Below, in pieces: positions 8,423-15,698 of a stretch of 55,993 nt of DNA. Made by a program: the position numbers and the translations under genes. Every line of letters starts with the position of its first letter. Position 1 is the first letter of the stretch. The notes below the pieces were generated by a model, which did not search any database, had not been told where the DNA came from, and saw only the letters and a program-made list of their open reading frames with translations. The stretch comes from Limnobacter sp. CACIAM 66H1 (lineage in GTDB: Bacteria; Pseudomonadota; Gammaproteobacteria; Burkholderiales; Burkholderiaceae_B), in the NCBI RefSeq assembly GCF_001601825.1, contig NZ_LUJK01000016.1:1-55993 (forward strand), read 5' to 3'.

Positions 8423-9082
8423 TTAGCGGGCTGAGATTGTTTGAATGAGCCAAGGGGCCAACTCATTGATTGAACGAAAAGACTCCAGATGAGGCACTTG
8501 ATTCAGTAATTTGGGTGGGTGAGCGCCTGTCTGAACCGACAAGGCGTGCACGCCAGCGGCTTGAGCCATATTCAGATCGTGCGTCGTATCACCGATCATG
8601 ACCACATGTGCTGGGTCTGTATTGAACTCCTCCATCAACTCCAAAATCATTTGAGGATGGGGTTTGCTGTGACATTCGTCTGCGCAACGTGAACTCATGA
8701 AATAACGAGCTGTATCAGAGTTCGCCATGGCGCGGTTCAGGCCTTGCCTGCTTTTACCCGTGGCCACTGTGCAAATAACCCCCATTTCATTCAGTTGTTT
8801 AAGAAGGGGAACGGCACCGGTAAACAATTCCAACTCGTGATCTTTGCTGAGGTAGTGCTTGCGGTAGCTTTCAACCAGCAGGCCAATTTGGGCCTCGCTT
8901 GCTCCGGGGGCTGCATGGCGTAACGCATCACTCAAGCCCAAACCGATGACATAAGAGGCAATCTCCTCGCCGGGATCAGGCAAGCCGGCATCTAGACAGG
9001 CTCTCTGAATGGAGCGCGTAATCGCACCGGTTGAGTCGAGTATGGTGCCATCCCAATCAAACACCACCATTTTGTAGGTCAT
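8423..9082 (-). CDS. HAD-family hydrolase, phosphoglycolate phosphatase-like
   Basis: Predicted cytoplasmic phosphatase of 219 residues. Motif I is VVFDWDGTILDS (Asp nucleophile and acid/base Asp), motif II includes TVATGKS, and motif IV is VVMIGDTTHDLNMAQAAG. A helical cap lies between motifs I and II, as in Gph and similar enzymes. The start overlaps the rluC stop by 4 nt (ATGA), so translation is probably coupled. The substrate cannot be told from sequence alone. Confidence 0.9.
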   Translation of the reverse strand: MTYKMVVFDWDGTILDSTGAITRSIQRACLDAGLPDPGEEIASYVIGLGLSDALRHAAPGASEAQIGLLVESYRKHYLSKDHELELFTGAVPLLKQLNEMGVICTVATGKSRQGLNRAMANSDTARYFMSSRCADECHSKPHPQMILELMEEFNTDPAHVVMIGDTTHDLNMAQAAGVHALSVQTGAHPPKLLNQVPHLESFRSINELAPWLIQTISAR

Positions 9083-10086
9083 CTGCTTTGTACTGCCTGT
9101 AACGATTTTAAAAAACTGTTCAATTCGGGGGCCAAAGGAGCCTCTAGTACTATAGTTTCATTTGAAGCCGGATGAACCAGCTGCAAGCGTGCTGCGTGCA
9201 AAAACATGCGTTTCAGGCCATGTCTGGCCAATTGTTTGTTCATTTCAAAATTTCCGTAGCGATCATCGCCAGCAATTGGAAACTTGTTGGCACTGGTGTG
9301 CACCCTGATCTGGTGAGTCCGTCCAGTCAAAATTTGCGCCTGAATTAAAGTAAAAAGTGAGTAATTCGATTTATACTCCTGAATTATCTTGAACTTTGTT
9401 AAAGCCTTATCCCCATTCTCATCGACAAAAACCCTTGCTTCCTTCTCACCCGCCTGAGTTTTCAGTAAAGGTAGATCAACTTGTCGAAGTGTCGTTGGCC
9501 AACGTCCGAGTACCAAGGTTTGGTAGTACTTCTTCCAAGATCGAGCTCTCAGTTGTTCCTGTAAGATTCTGAGAGCGCTACGCTTTTTAGAAATAATCAA
9601 GATTCCCGACGTTTCACGGTCAATGCGGTGAACAAGCTCCAAATCTTGATGGGTTTCAGACCTAAGTGCCCGAATACATTCAATTAATCCAAAGCTTGAG
9701 CCCGAACCACCGTGAACTGCCATGCCAGAAGGCTTGTTGACCACCAGCAAATGTTCATCTTCAAACAACACGGGTATTTCAGCGGCGGTTCTTAACAGCT
9801 GTGCTTTATTTACAGTGTTACTTGATGAAAGAGATTCAAGTGTCTGTTTTTCCAGTACTTGAATTGGAGGAATACGTACCACATCACCCACACACAGCTT
9901 GGTTTTAGCCTCTGCACGCTTTCTGTTGATTCGCACCTCTCCCGACCGGATAATTCGAAAAACATGGCTTTTGGGTACGCCTTTGCAGACGCTGCACAAA
10001 AAGTTGTCCAGTCGCTGGTTTTGATGTTTTTCGTCAATTTCGAGCAAAACAGCCCTGTCTGGATTGGGTTTTTCCTGTGTTTTCAA
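9079..10086 (-). CDS. rluC: 23S rRNA pseudouridine synthase RluC-type
   Basis: Converts uridines of 23S rRNA (955, 2504 and 2580 in E. coli) to pseudouridine. It has 335 residues: an N-terminal S4 RNA-binding domain (QRLDNFLCSVCKGVP to about 90) and a catalytic domain with HRIDRETSG, where the Asp is the nucleophile, plus LTGRTHQIRVH. The frame's first start is TTG at 10086; no ATG precedes the S4 domain. Another TTG at 10047, preceded by AGGG, is a possible alternative. It is transcribed away from rne and leads the operon with the HAD, Rieske and sppA genes. Placement next to rne is common in proteobacteria. Confidence 0.93.
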   Translation of the reverse strand: MKTQEKPNPDRAVLLEIDEKHQNQRLDNFLCSVCKGVPKSHVFRIIRSGEVRINRKRAEAKTKLCVGDVVRIPPIQVLEKQTLESLSSSNTVNKAQLLRTAAEIPVLFEDEHLLVVNKPSGMAVHGGSGSSFGLIECIRALRSETHQDLELVHRIDRETSGILIISKKRSALRILQEQLRARSWKKYYQTLVLGRWPTTLRQVDLPLLKTQAGEKEARVFVDENGDKALTKFKIIQEYKSNYSLFTLIQAQILTGRTHQIRVHTSANKFPIAGDDRYGNFEMNKQLARHGLKRMFLHAARLQLVHPASNETIVLEAPLAPELNSFLKSLQAVQSR

Positions 10087-10094
10087 TTCTTTGT

Positions 10095-10124
10095 TTTACC
10101 AATTGGGCGGGTTCAGCATATAAT
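10095..10124 (+). promoter_or_regulatory. Sigma70 promoter for rne
   Basis: A perfect -10 TATAAT (10119-10124) is preceded by TTTACC (10095-10100) at 18 nt, or TTACCA one base later at 17 nt. Transcription would start near 10131 and give a leader of about 375 nt before rne. The rluC promoter on the other strand must lie in the same short region but is not clear. Confidence 0.65.
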
Positions 10125-10130
10125 CGGATT

Positions 10131-10506
10131 ATCGCTTGGGAAGCGTCCGAAATCACTTCTGGATACGCCCCATGGCGATTTTATTTAGTGGGTGTGCCGC
10201 CTACCCTGGATGGTGGCAATGATGGCTGAAAAAGAGGCGCGCGGCTGAATGCCCGCCTTAAGCTGGAAACAAAGAATTTTACGCACCAGCGCGCACAAGA
10301 AGCGCTGGGTACTAACAAAAACGACGCAGGCCCACCTTACGCAGGTGAAATTTGAACCAATATTTATTATTAAATATCAATGCCTTAGTTTAATCGCCGC
10401 TCTTGGTTATATCCGAGTGGCGCATTGTTGTATTCGTTTTTGAATCTCTTTGTTCCTTCCGCTTTTTCAGCATCTCTTTTCGCACTGCGGTGCCATTGGA
10501 GTGTGC
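10131..10506 (+). promoter_or_regulatory. Long structured 5' leader of rne
   Basis: This 376-nt gene-free stretch between the promoter and the rne ATG holds four simple stem-loops: 10133-10145 (5 bp, loop GGG), 10286-10308 (7 bp with a 9-nt loop), 10333-10347 (5 bp, 5-nt loop) and an all-A/U one at 10360-10377 (7 bp, loop TTAT). In E. coli, RNase E autoregulates by binding and cutting a structured rne leader of similar length. The sequence here is not recognisably the same, so the parallel is inference. No ORF in this stretch looks real. Confidence 0.5.
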
Positions 10507-13470
10507 ATGAAGCGCATGTTATTTAACGCAACTCATTCAGAAGAGTTGCGGGTCGCGATTGTCGACGGCCAGAAACTTATCGACATTGACATCGAAACTG
10601 CGGGCCGTGAACAACGGAAAAGCAATATTTACAAGGGTGTAATTACCCGAGTAGAACCTAGTCTTGAAGCCTGTTTCGTCAACTACGGCGAGGACCGACA
10701 CGGTTTTCTGCCTTTCAAGGAAATTTCCCGACAATATTTCAAGGAAGGCGTTGAAGCCGGGAAAGCCCGTATTCAAGACGTCGTCAAAGAAGGCCAGGAG
10801 CTATTTGTTCAGGTTGAAAAAGAGGAACGTGGCAACAAGGGCGCGGCCCTGACCACTTTCATTTCACTGGCTGGCCGTTATTTGGTACTGATGCCCAACA
10901 ACCCCCGCGGAGGAGGCGTTTCCCGTCGTATTGAAGGTGAAGAACGGCAGGAACTGCGTGAAGCGCTCGACAAGCTTGAATACCCCAAAGGAATGAGCAT
11001 TATTGCTCGTACAGCCGGTATCGGCCGCTCGGTAGAAGAATTGCAGTGGGACTTAAATTACCTGTTGCAACTCTGGACTGCCATCGACGGGGCCGGGAAA
11101 TCTGCCAACGGCGCATTCCTGATTTACCAGGAAAGCAGCCTTGTTATTCGCGCCATTCGCGATTATTTCAGCCCTGATATCGGCGAAGTGCTCATCGACA
11201 CCGATGAAATTTACGACCAAGCCAAACAATTCATGCAGCATGTGATGCCTGACATGATGAATTTGGTGAAGCGCTATCGCGATGATATCCCCTTGTTCAG
11301 TCGTTTCCAGATTGAACACCAAATTGAAACCGCCTACAGCCGCATGGTTCCCCTGCCTTCGGGCGGAGCCATCGTCATCGATCACACGGAAGCCTTGGTA
11401 TCGATTGACGTGAACTCGGCCCGCTCTACCCGCGGCACCGACATTGAAGACACTGCCCTTCGTACCAACCTGGAAGCAGCGGAAGAAGTAGCCCGTCAGT
11501 TGCGCTTGCGCGACTTGGGTGGCCTGATCGTGATCGATTTCATCGACATGGAAAAAGCCAGCAACCAGAAAGAAGTGGAAAACCGGGTTAAAGACAGTCT
11601 GCATTTTGACCGTGCACGTGTGCAAATGGGCAAGATCAGCCGTTTCGGCCTGATGGAACTAAGCCGTCAACGCATTCGCCCTGCCCTGAATGAAGGCTCG
11701 CACACCACTTGCCCACGCTGCAACGGCACGGGTGTGATTCGCGACACAGAAAGCACAGCGCTGCATGTACTGCGCATTCTGCAAGAAGAAGCCATGAAAG
11801 AAGGCACCGCCAGCGTGCACGTGCAGGTTCCGGTCGATGTGGCTACGTTTCTTCTGAACGAAAAGCGTTCAGAAATTTACAAACTGGAAGCGCGCTTGAA
11901 GGTCAATGTGCTGTTGATTCCAAACAAACACTTGGAAACACCACACTATGAAATTACCCGCTTGCGCCATGACGATGAACGCCTGGAGGATCCGCGTCAG
12001 AGTTTTGAACTGGCTACATCCAAAGACGAACAAAGCTACTACGACAAGAAAACCGAAGGCGAAGCGGTAAAACGTCAAGAAGCGGTGATCAAAGGCGTCA
12101 TTCCAACCCAGCCTGCCCCACCCCACCAGGAACGCAAGCCAAAGGCTGAACTGGCTGTTGTGGCTGCAGCACCCGCTGGCCCTTCCTTGATTCAGCGAAT
12201 AATCAGCTGGTTCAAGCGAGGCACCACAGCAGAAATACCGGCAGTGGTGATTGAACAAAAGTCCAATGATCGCACTGGCCGGGGACAGAACCGTTCCCAG
12301 GGAGATCGCAACGATCAACGCAATGGGCGCGGTGGAAGAAATCGCCGACGTGGTGGGCGCGGTCGTGACGATGAGGCCACAAACACATCCTCTGGTGACG
12401 AGGTCAAGGCCTCCGATGCCCAACAAACAAGTGCCGGGCAACCGAATCGTGGTGGCAGAGGCAAACCACGCGATGAACGCGCTGCCGGCGCCGAGGTTCT
12501 GGAAGTGAAACCTTTGGCGGCCGTCGAGGCTGTGGCTGGCGATTCGGCCGAGTCATCTGCCGAACAAAGCGAACGCACTGGCGGTCGCCGCCGCCGCCGT
12601 CGCGGTCGTGGAGGCCGCGGTGCGGGCGAAGGTGAAACCAGCACATCTGTGGATCAGGCTGCGATGCAATCCGAAGACGCATTCCAGGCCGCAGACTCAG
12701 CAGAAGACGAAGAGCTGGCCAACAAGATTGCTGAAACCATGTCGTACGGCAGTGATGAAGAAACGGGTGGAGATGAGCCACGTCGCCGTCGTCGTCGCCG
12801 TGGTCGTGGTGGCAATCGTGACGGTGCTGCACGTGATAACGCTGAAACCGGACAGAATTCAGAAACTTTGCTGGACAAGCCCGATGAAGTTGCGGATGCA
12901 ATAGGTGACCAGCCAATTGCAGCTACTGGCATGCATGTTTCGGAAATGGGCTTACCTGCTGAACCTACTCAAATGGGTTCCACCGAGAACAACCCTGATG
13001 AGTCCAACGTAGCTATCGCAGATGTACAGGCGGTGCAATCAGTGATCGCGGCGGTAAGCCAAGTTCAGGACGCTGATCCAGTCGTGGTTGAATCGGAAGC
13101 CGTCTCAACACCGGTCACGGAATCTGATGTCATTGCCGCCCCAGTCCAGGCATCAGAAACCCTGACTGAAGCTGGGGCAGACACCACAGCCCAGCCAACG
13201 CCCGTTGTTGATAACGAGGTGGTGAGCAAAGCAGCCCCACCCCAGCCAACAGCACAGTTGAATAAGGCTGAACTGGAACAAATGCTGAGCAGCGCTGGCA
13301 TGCTGTGGGTTGAAACTGATCACGAAAAATGGTCAGTGGTTCAATCCAACCTGGCGGCAGCACCCAAACCTGTTCGTGTTCCTCGTGAACGCAAACCAGT
13401 TGTTCAAATTGCAAGCGAGAACCTGGTACTGGTTGAAACCAAGCCTGAGTTTAGAAGCGGTTCCAACTAA
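10507..13470 (+). CDS. rne: Ribonuclease E
   Basis: Essential endoribonuclease for mRNA decay and tRNA/rRNA processing; its C-terminal half scaffolds the degradosome. It has 987 residues. The N-terminal catalytic half contains an S1 domain (about 35-125), metal-binding Asp301 in [12 protein letters not shown] and Asp344 in IVIDFIDM, and the zinc link Cys402-Pro-Arg-Cys405. From about residue 530 the chain is low-complexity, with arginine-rich blocks ([20 protein letters not shown]) and acidic, Ala/Val-rich segments, as in other betaproteobacterial RNase E. ATG at 10507 has GGAG 6 nt upstream; the frame opens 57 nt earlier but those residues do not match the family. Confidence 0.97.
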   Translation: MKRMLFNATHSEELRVAIVDGQKLIDIDIETAGREQRKSNIYKGVITRVEPSLEACFVNYGEDRHGFLPFKEISRQYFKEGVEAGKARIQDVVKEGQELFVQVEKEERGNKGAALTTFISLAGRYLVLMPNNPRGGGVSRRIEGEERQELREALDKLEYPKGMSIIARTAGIGRSVEELQWDLNYLLQLWTAIDGAGKSANGAFLIYQESSLVIRAIRDYFSPDIGEVLIDTDEIYDQAKQFMQHVMPDMMNLVKRYRDDIPLFSRFQIEHQIETAYSRMVPLPSGGAIVIDHTEALVSIDVNSARSTRGTDIEDTALRTNLEAAEEVARQLRLRDLGGLIVIDFIDMEKASNQKEVENRVKDSLHFDRARVQMGKISRFGLMELSRQRIRPALNEGSHTTCPRCNGTGVIRDTESTALHVLRILQEEAMKEGTASVHVQVPVDVATFLLNEKRSEIYKLEARLKVNVLLIPNKHLETPHYEITRLRHDDERLEDPRQSFELATSKDEQSYYDKKTEGEAVKRQEAVIKGVIPTQPAPPHQERKPKAELAVVAAAPAGPSLIQRIISWFKRGTTAEIPAVVIEQKSNDRTGRGQNRSQGDRNDQRNGRGGRNRRRGGRGRDDEATNTSSGDEVKASDAQQTSAGQPNRGGRGKPRDERAAGAEVLEVKPLAAVEAVAGDSAESSAEQSERTGGRRRRRRGRGGRGAGEGETSTSVDQAAMQSEDAFQAADSAEDEELANKIAETMSYGSDEETGGDEPRRRRRRRGRGGNRDGAARDNAETGQNSETLLDKPDEVADAIGDQPIAATGMHVSEMGLPAEPTQMGSTENNPDESNVAIADVQAVQSVIAAVSQVQDADPVVVESEAVSTPVTESDVIAAPVQASETLTEAGADTTAQPTPVVDNEVVSKAAPPQPTAQLNKAELEQMLSSAGMLWVETDHEKWSVVQSNLAAAPKPVRVPRERKPVVQIASENLVLVETKPEFRSGSN

Positions 13471-13479
13471 GATGAAGTG

Positions 13480-13510
13480 ATGCGGCTGTGACCATCAGTC
13501 ACTGCCGCAT
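13480..13510 (+). repeat. Stem-loop just after the rne stop
   Basis: Two stacked stems separated by one T/T mismatch, ATGCGGC/GCCGCAT outside and GTGAC/GTCAC inside with a 5-nt loop, begin 10 nt after the rne stop codon. No T-run follows. It may protect the 3' end or serve as a processing site upstream of the terminator at 13598. Confidence 0.5.
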
Positions 13511-13597
13511 GGGTGTACAGGTGCAGCACGAAAGTCTCTAGATGCGGTGAAGTGTGAGTGGTTCGCTAAGCAGTCAACCGCCACTCGACAACATTCA

Positions 13598-13640
13598 AAC
13601 AAAAAGCCCGATGAGAGCAGTATTCATCGGGCTTTTTGTT
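13598..13640 (+). terminator. Rho-independent terminator of rne
   Basis: A 17-bp perfect stem (13598-13614 against 13624-13640, 9-nt loop) has a GCCCGATGA core flanked by A- and T-runs, so it should also work on the other strand. It ends rne transcription about 130 nt after the stop. The bases between 13511 and 13597 show nothing recognisable. Confidence 0.92.
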
Positions 13641-13650
13641 TAATCGATAA

Positions 13651-13679
13651 AAAAACCCACTCGTTATTGAGTGGGTTTT
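13651..13679 (-). terminator. Rho-independent terminator of the formate dehydrogenase operon
   Basis: An 11-bp stem (13652-13662 against 13669-13679, 6-nt loop) is followed on the minus strand by a run of seven T. It lies about 37 nt past the end of the cytochrome b gene. Its plus-strand T-run is shorter, but it may back up the rne terminator. Confidence 0.9.
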
Positions 13680-13716
13680 GTGTTGCTCTAAAGGCATCTC
13701 AAGATGAGAGTAACTT

Positions 13717-14793
13717 TTATTGCGCCATGACCTGAGAACCCATGGCGGTTGCGCCTTCCTTGGAACGCACCGGCGAAATCTTGCCGGACTTGATGTCATC
13801 GTACCAAGCATCGTGGTGAGCCTTTGCCCATGTTTCATCCACATAGCCATCACGCATCGCTTCCAGAGCACCTTCCATGCCAATAGAGCCAATGTAAATG
13901 TGGCCCATGGACATGATGATGAACAACAGTGCGGCACTGGCATGAATCACGTGTGATTGTTGCATCAGCAGGCGTTCCTGGTCGAAGTTGGGGAAGTTCA
14001 GGATCAGCCCCGTGGTGGACACGACGATACCAAGTACCGTCACACCGCCCCAGAACCAGATCTTTTCACCCATGTTGAAGCGACCTGCAGGCGCGTGGCC
14101 GAACAAACCGCCACCCTTCTTCAGCCACTCAATGTCATTCTTCTCAGGCATGTTGTCCTTCACATACATGATGAAGAACACAATCACGCTGACTGCGAAC
14201 AATGGACCCACGAAGTTGTGAATCACAATGCTGATGGAAGCGAGCCAAGAGTTAAGCGTAAGCCCCATCCAAGGCGCCAACACATACTTGCCAAACATCA
14301 ACAGCAAGCCGGTCAAGGCGAGTGCCACGAAGCTGAATGCCATGGTCCAGTGGGCCACACGCTCAGCCGATGTAAAACGCTCGATCAACCTGCCAGTGCG
14401 TGGCTCTGGCAACTTGACAGGGCCTTTCACCAAGTGAGCACCCACAATCAACAGGAAAATTACCGCAACAGCCCAGCCGCCGTAGTAAGAAATCCAGTCA
14501 TTGCGGATTTGACGCCATGTTTCACCGCTTTTATTGATCAACACACCAGTTTCACGACCTTTGATCACGGTAGTGAACGATTCACCAGACGCAACGTCTT
14601 CCCACACTGGCGAGTTGTTGAGGGGCTGCGTTTGTTGCTTTTGAACCTGCGCTTGTGAGCGTTCAGAAGCATCTTGCGCCATGGCCCCCATTGACCAAAG
14701 TGAGCACACGGCAAATACCATGGCCATGAACAAAGCCACGAAGGCCTTGTTCAGACCCGGATTTGCAGCGGCCCGAATGGTTGAATGTGTCAT
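13717..14793 (-). CDS. Formate dehydrogenase cytochrome b subunit (gamma)
   Basis: Membrane subunit that anchors formate dehydrogenase and passes electrons through b haems to quinone. It has 358 residues: an N-terminal hydrophobic segment ending in GAMAQ (probable signal peptide), a hydrophilic stretch, then at least four transmembrane segments with candidate haem histidines in RVAHWTMAF, IVIHNFVGP, QSHVIHASAAL and MGHIYIGSIG. The extended N-terminus before the b-type core is typical of the FdoI/FdnI-related form in Betaproteobacteria. It is the last gene of the operon, 12 nt after the lipoprotein gene and just before the terminator at 13651. Confidence 0.92.
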   Translation of the reverse strand: MTHSTIRAAANPGLNKAFVALFMAMVFAVCSLWSMGAMAQDASERSQAQVQKQQTQPLNNSPVWEDVASGESFTTVIKGRETGVLINKSGETWRQIRNDWISYYGGWAVAVIFLLIVGAHLVKGPVKLPEPRTGRLIERFTSAERVAHWTMAFSFVALALTGLLLMFGKYVLAPWMGLTLNSWLASISIVIHNFVGPLFAVSVIVFFIMYVKDNMPEKNDIEWLKKGGGLFGHAPAGRFNMGEKIWFWGGVTVLGIVVSTTGLILNFPNFDQERLLMQQSHVIHASAALLFIIMSMGHIYIGSIGMEGALEAMRDGYVDETWAKAHHDAWYDDIKSGKISPVRSKEGATAMGSQVMAQ

Positions 14794-14805
14794 GATTGAC
14801 TCTCC

Positions 14806-15069
14806 TTATTGGGCCTTTGCCGAGTCGCCAGTACGAACATACTCGTTCTGGGCTTTGGCTCGGACGTTCAGGGTTTCTTGCCAGCTTTCCTTGTCGCCTG
14901 CCTTGAAACCGCCGGCAGTATACTGACCGCCGCCTGTTTCAAATGCTGGTGTATCAGCCTTGCCTGCATACCCCTTGCCGTTGTTGGCGTCTTCCAAGGG
15001 TGAACAGCCAGTGACCAAGATAAGGCCCGCGAAGGCCCCGGAAAGAATCAACTTGCCGCGAAGCGCCAT
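14806..15069 (-). CDS. Small lipoprotein encoded in the formate dehydrogenase operon
   Basis: Function unknown. The 87 residues begin with a lipoprotein signal, MALRGKLILSGAFAGLILVTGC, cleaved at Cys22 and followed by Ser, which favours the outer membrane by the +2 rule. The mature part is small, hydrophilic and glycine-rich, ending in a charged helix-like stretch (SWQETLNVRAKAQNEYVR). ATG at 15069 lies one base after the fdhB stop, with GGAGG about 10 nt upstream inside fdhB, so translation is coupled. Its place between the iron-sulfur and cytochrome b genes suggests a link to enzyme assembly or anchoring on the periplasmic side. Confidence 0.8.
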   Translation of the reverse strand: MALRGKLILSGAFAGLILVTGCSPLEDANNGKGYAGKADTPAFETGGGQYTAGGFKAGDKESWQETLNVRAKAQNEYVRTGDSAKAQ

Positions 15070-15070
15070 A

Positions 15071-15673
15071 TTACGCGCCCTCCTTGGCGGGTTGACCATA
15101 AGCTGAACTCCAGCCCCATACCTCTGCACCCTTGCCTCGAACAACTACGCGATTGCGGAAGATGTCGGAAACCACGTCGCCGTCACCTGCCAACAATGCC
15201 TTGGTTGAACACATTTCGGCGCACAGCGGCAATTTGCCTTCAGCCAAACGGTTACGGCCATATTTCTCGAACTCGGCCTGAGATGCGTCTTCTTCCGGAC
15301 CACCCGCACAGAATGTGCACTTGTCCATTTTGCCGCGTTGACCGAACGCACCTTCCTGAGGGAATTGTGGCGCACCGAAAGGACATGCGTAGAAACAGTA
15401 TCCGCAGCCGATACACAGATCCTTGTCGTGCAATACAACACCTTCGTCGGTCTTGTAGAAGCAGTTCACGGGGCAAACGGCCTGGCAAGGCGCGTCTGAA
15501 CAGTGCATACAGGCCACGGAGATTGAGCGCTCGCCCGGTTCGCCGTCGTTGATGGTTACCACGCGGCGGCGGTTAATGCCCCACTCTACCTCGTGCTCGT
15601 TTTTACATGCGGTGACGCAGCCATTGCACTCAATGCAACGCTCGGCATCACACAGAAACTTCATACGTGCCAT
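15071..15673 (-). CDS. Formate dehydrogenase iron-sulfur subunit (beta)
   Basis: Electron-transfer subunit that relays electrons from the catalytic subunit to the cytochrome b subunit. The 200 residues carry four [4Fe-4S] sites: CIECNGCVTACKNEHE, CMHCSDAPCQAVCPVNCF, CIGCGYCFYACPFG and a split set CTFC...CAEMCSTKAL. It has no C-terminal membrane helix, unlike E. coli FdnH, so membrane attachment must come from its partners. It follows fdhA after 25 nt with a GGAG Shine-Dalgarno. Confidence 0.95.
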   Translation of the reverse strand: MARMKFLCDAERCIECNGCVTACKNEHEVEWGINRRRVVTINDGEPGERSISVACMHCSDAPCQAVCPVNCFYKTDEGVVLHDKDLCIGCGYCFYACPFGAPQFPQEGAFGQRGKMDKCTFCAGGPEEDASQAEFEKYGRNRLAEGKLPLCAEMCSTKALLAGDGDVVSDIFRNRVVVRGKGAEVWGWSSAYGQPAKEGA

Positions 15674-15698
15674 TTTCTTATCTCCTTTGCATTAGTGC

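Noticed and set aside
13957-14658. 233-residue plus-strand frame opposite the cytochrome b gene
   Set aside because: Composition (His, Gln, Pro, Arg-rich) is typical of an antisense reading; the minus-strand gene is well supported.
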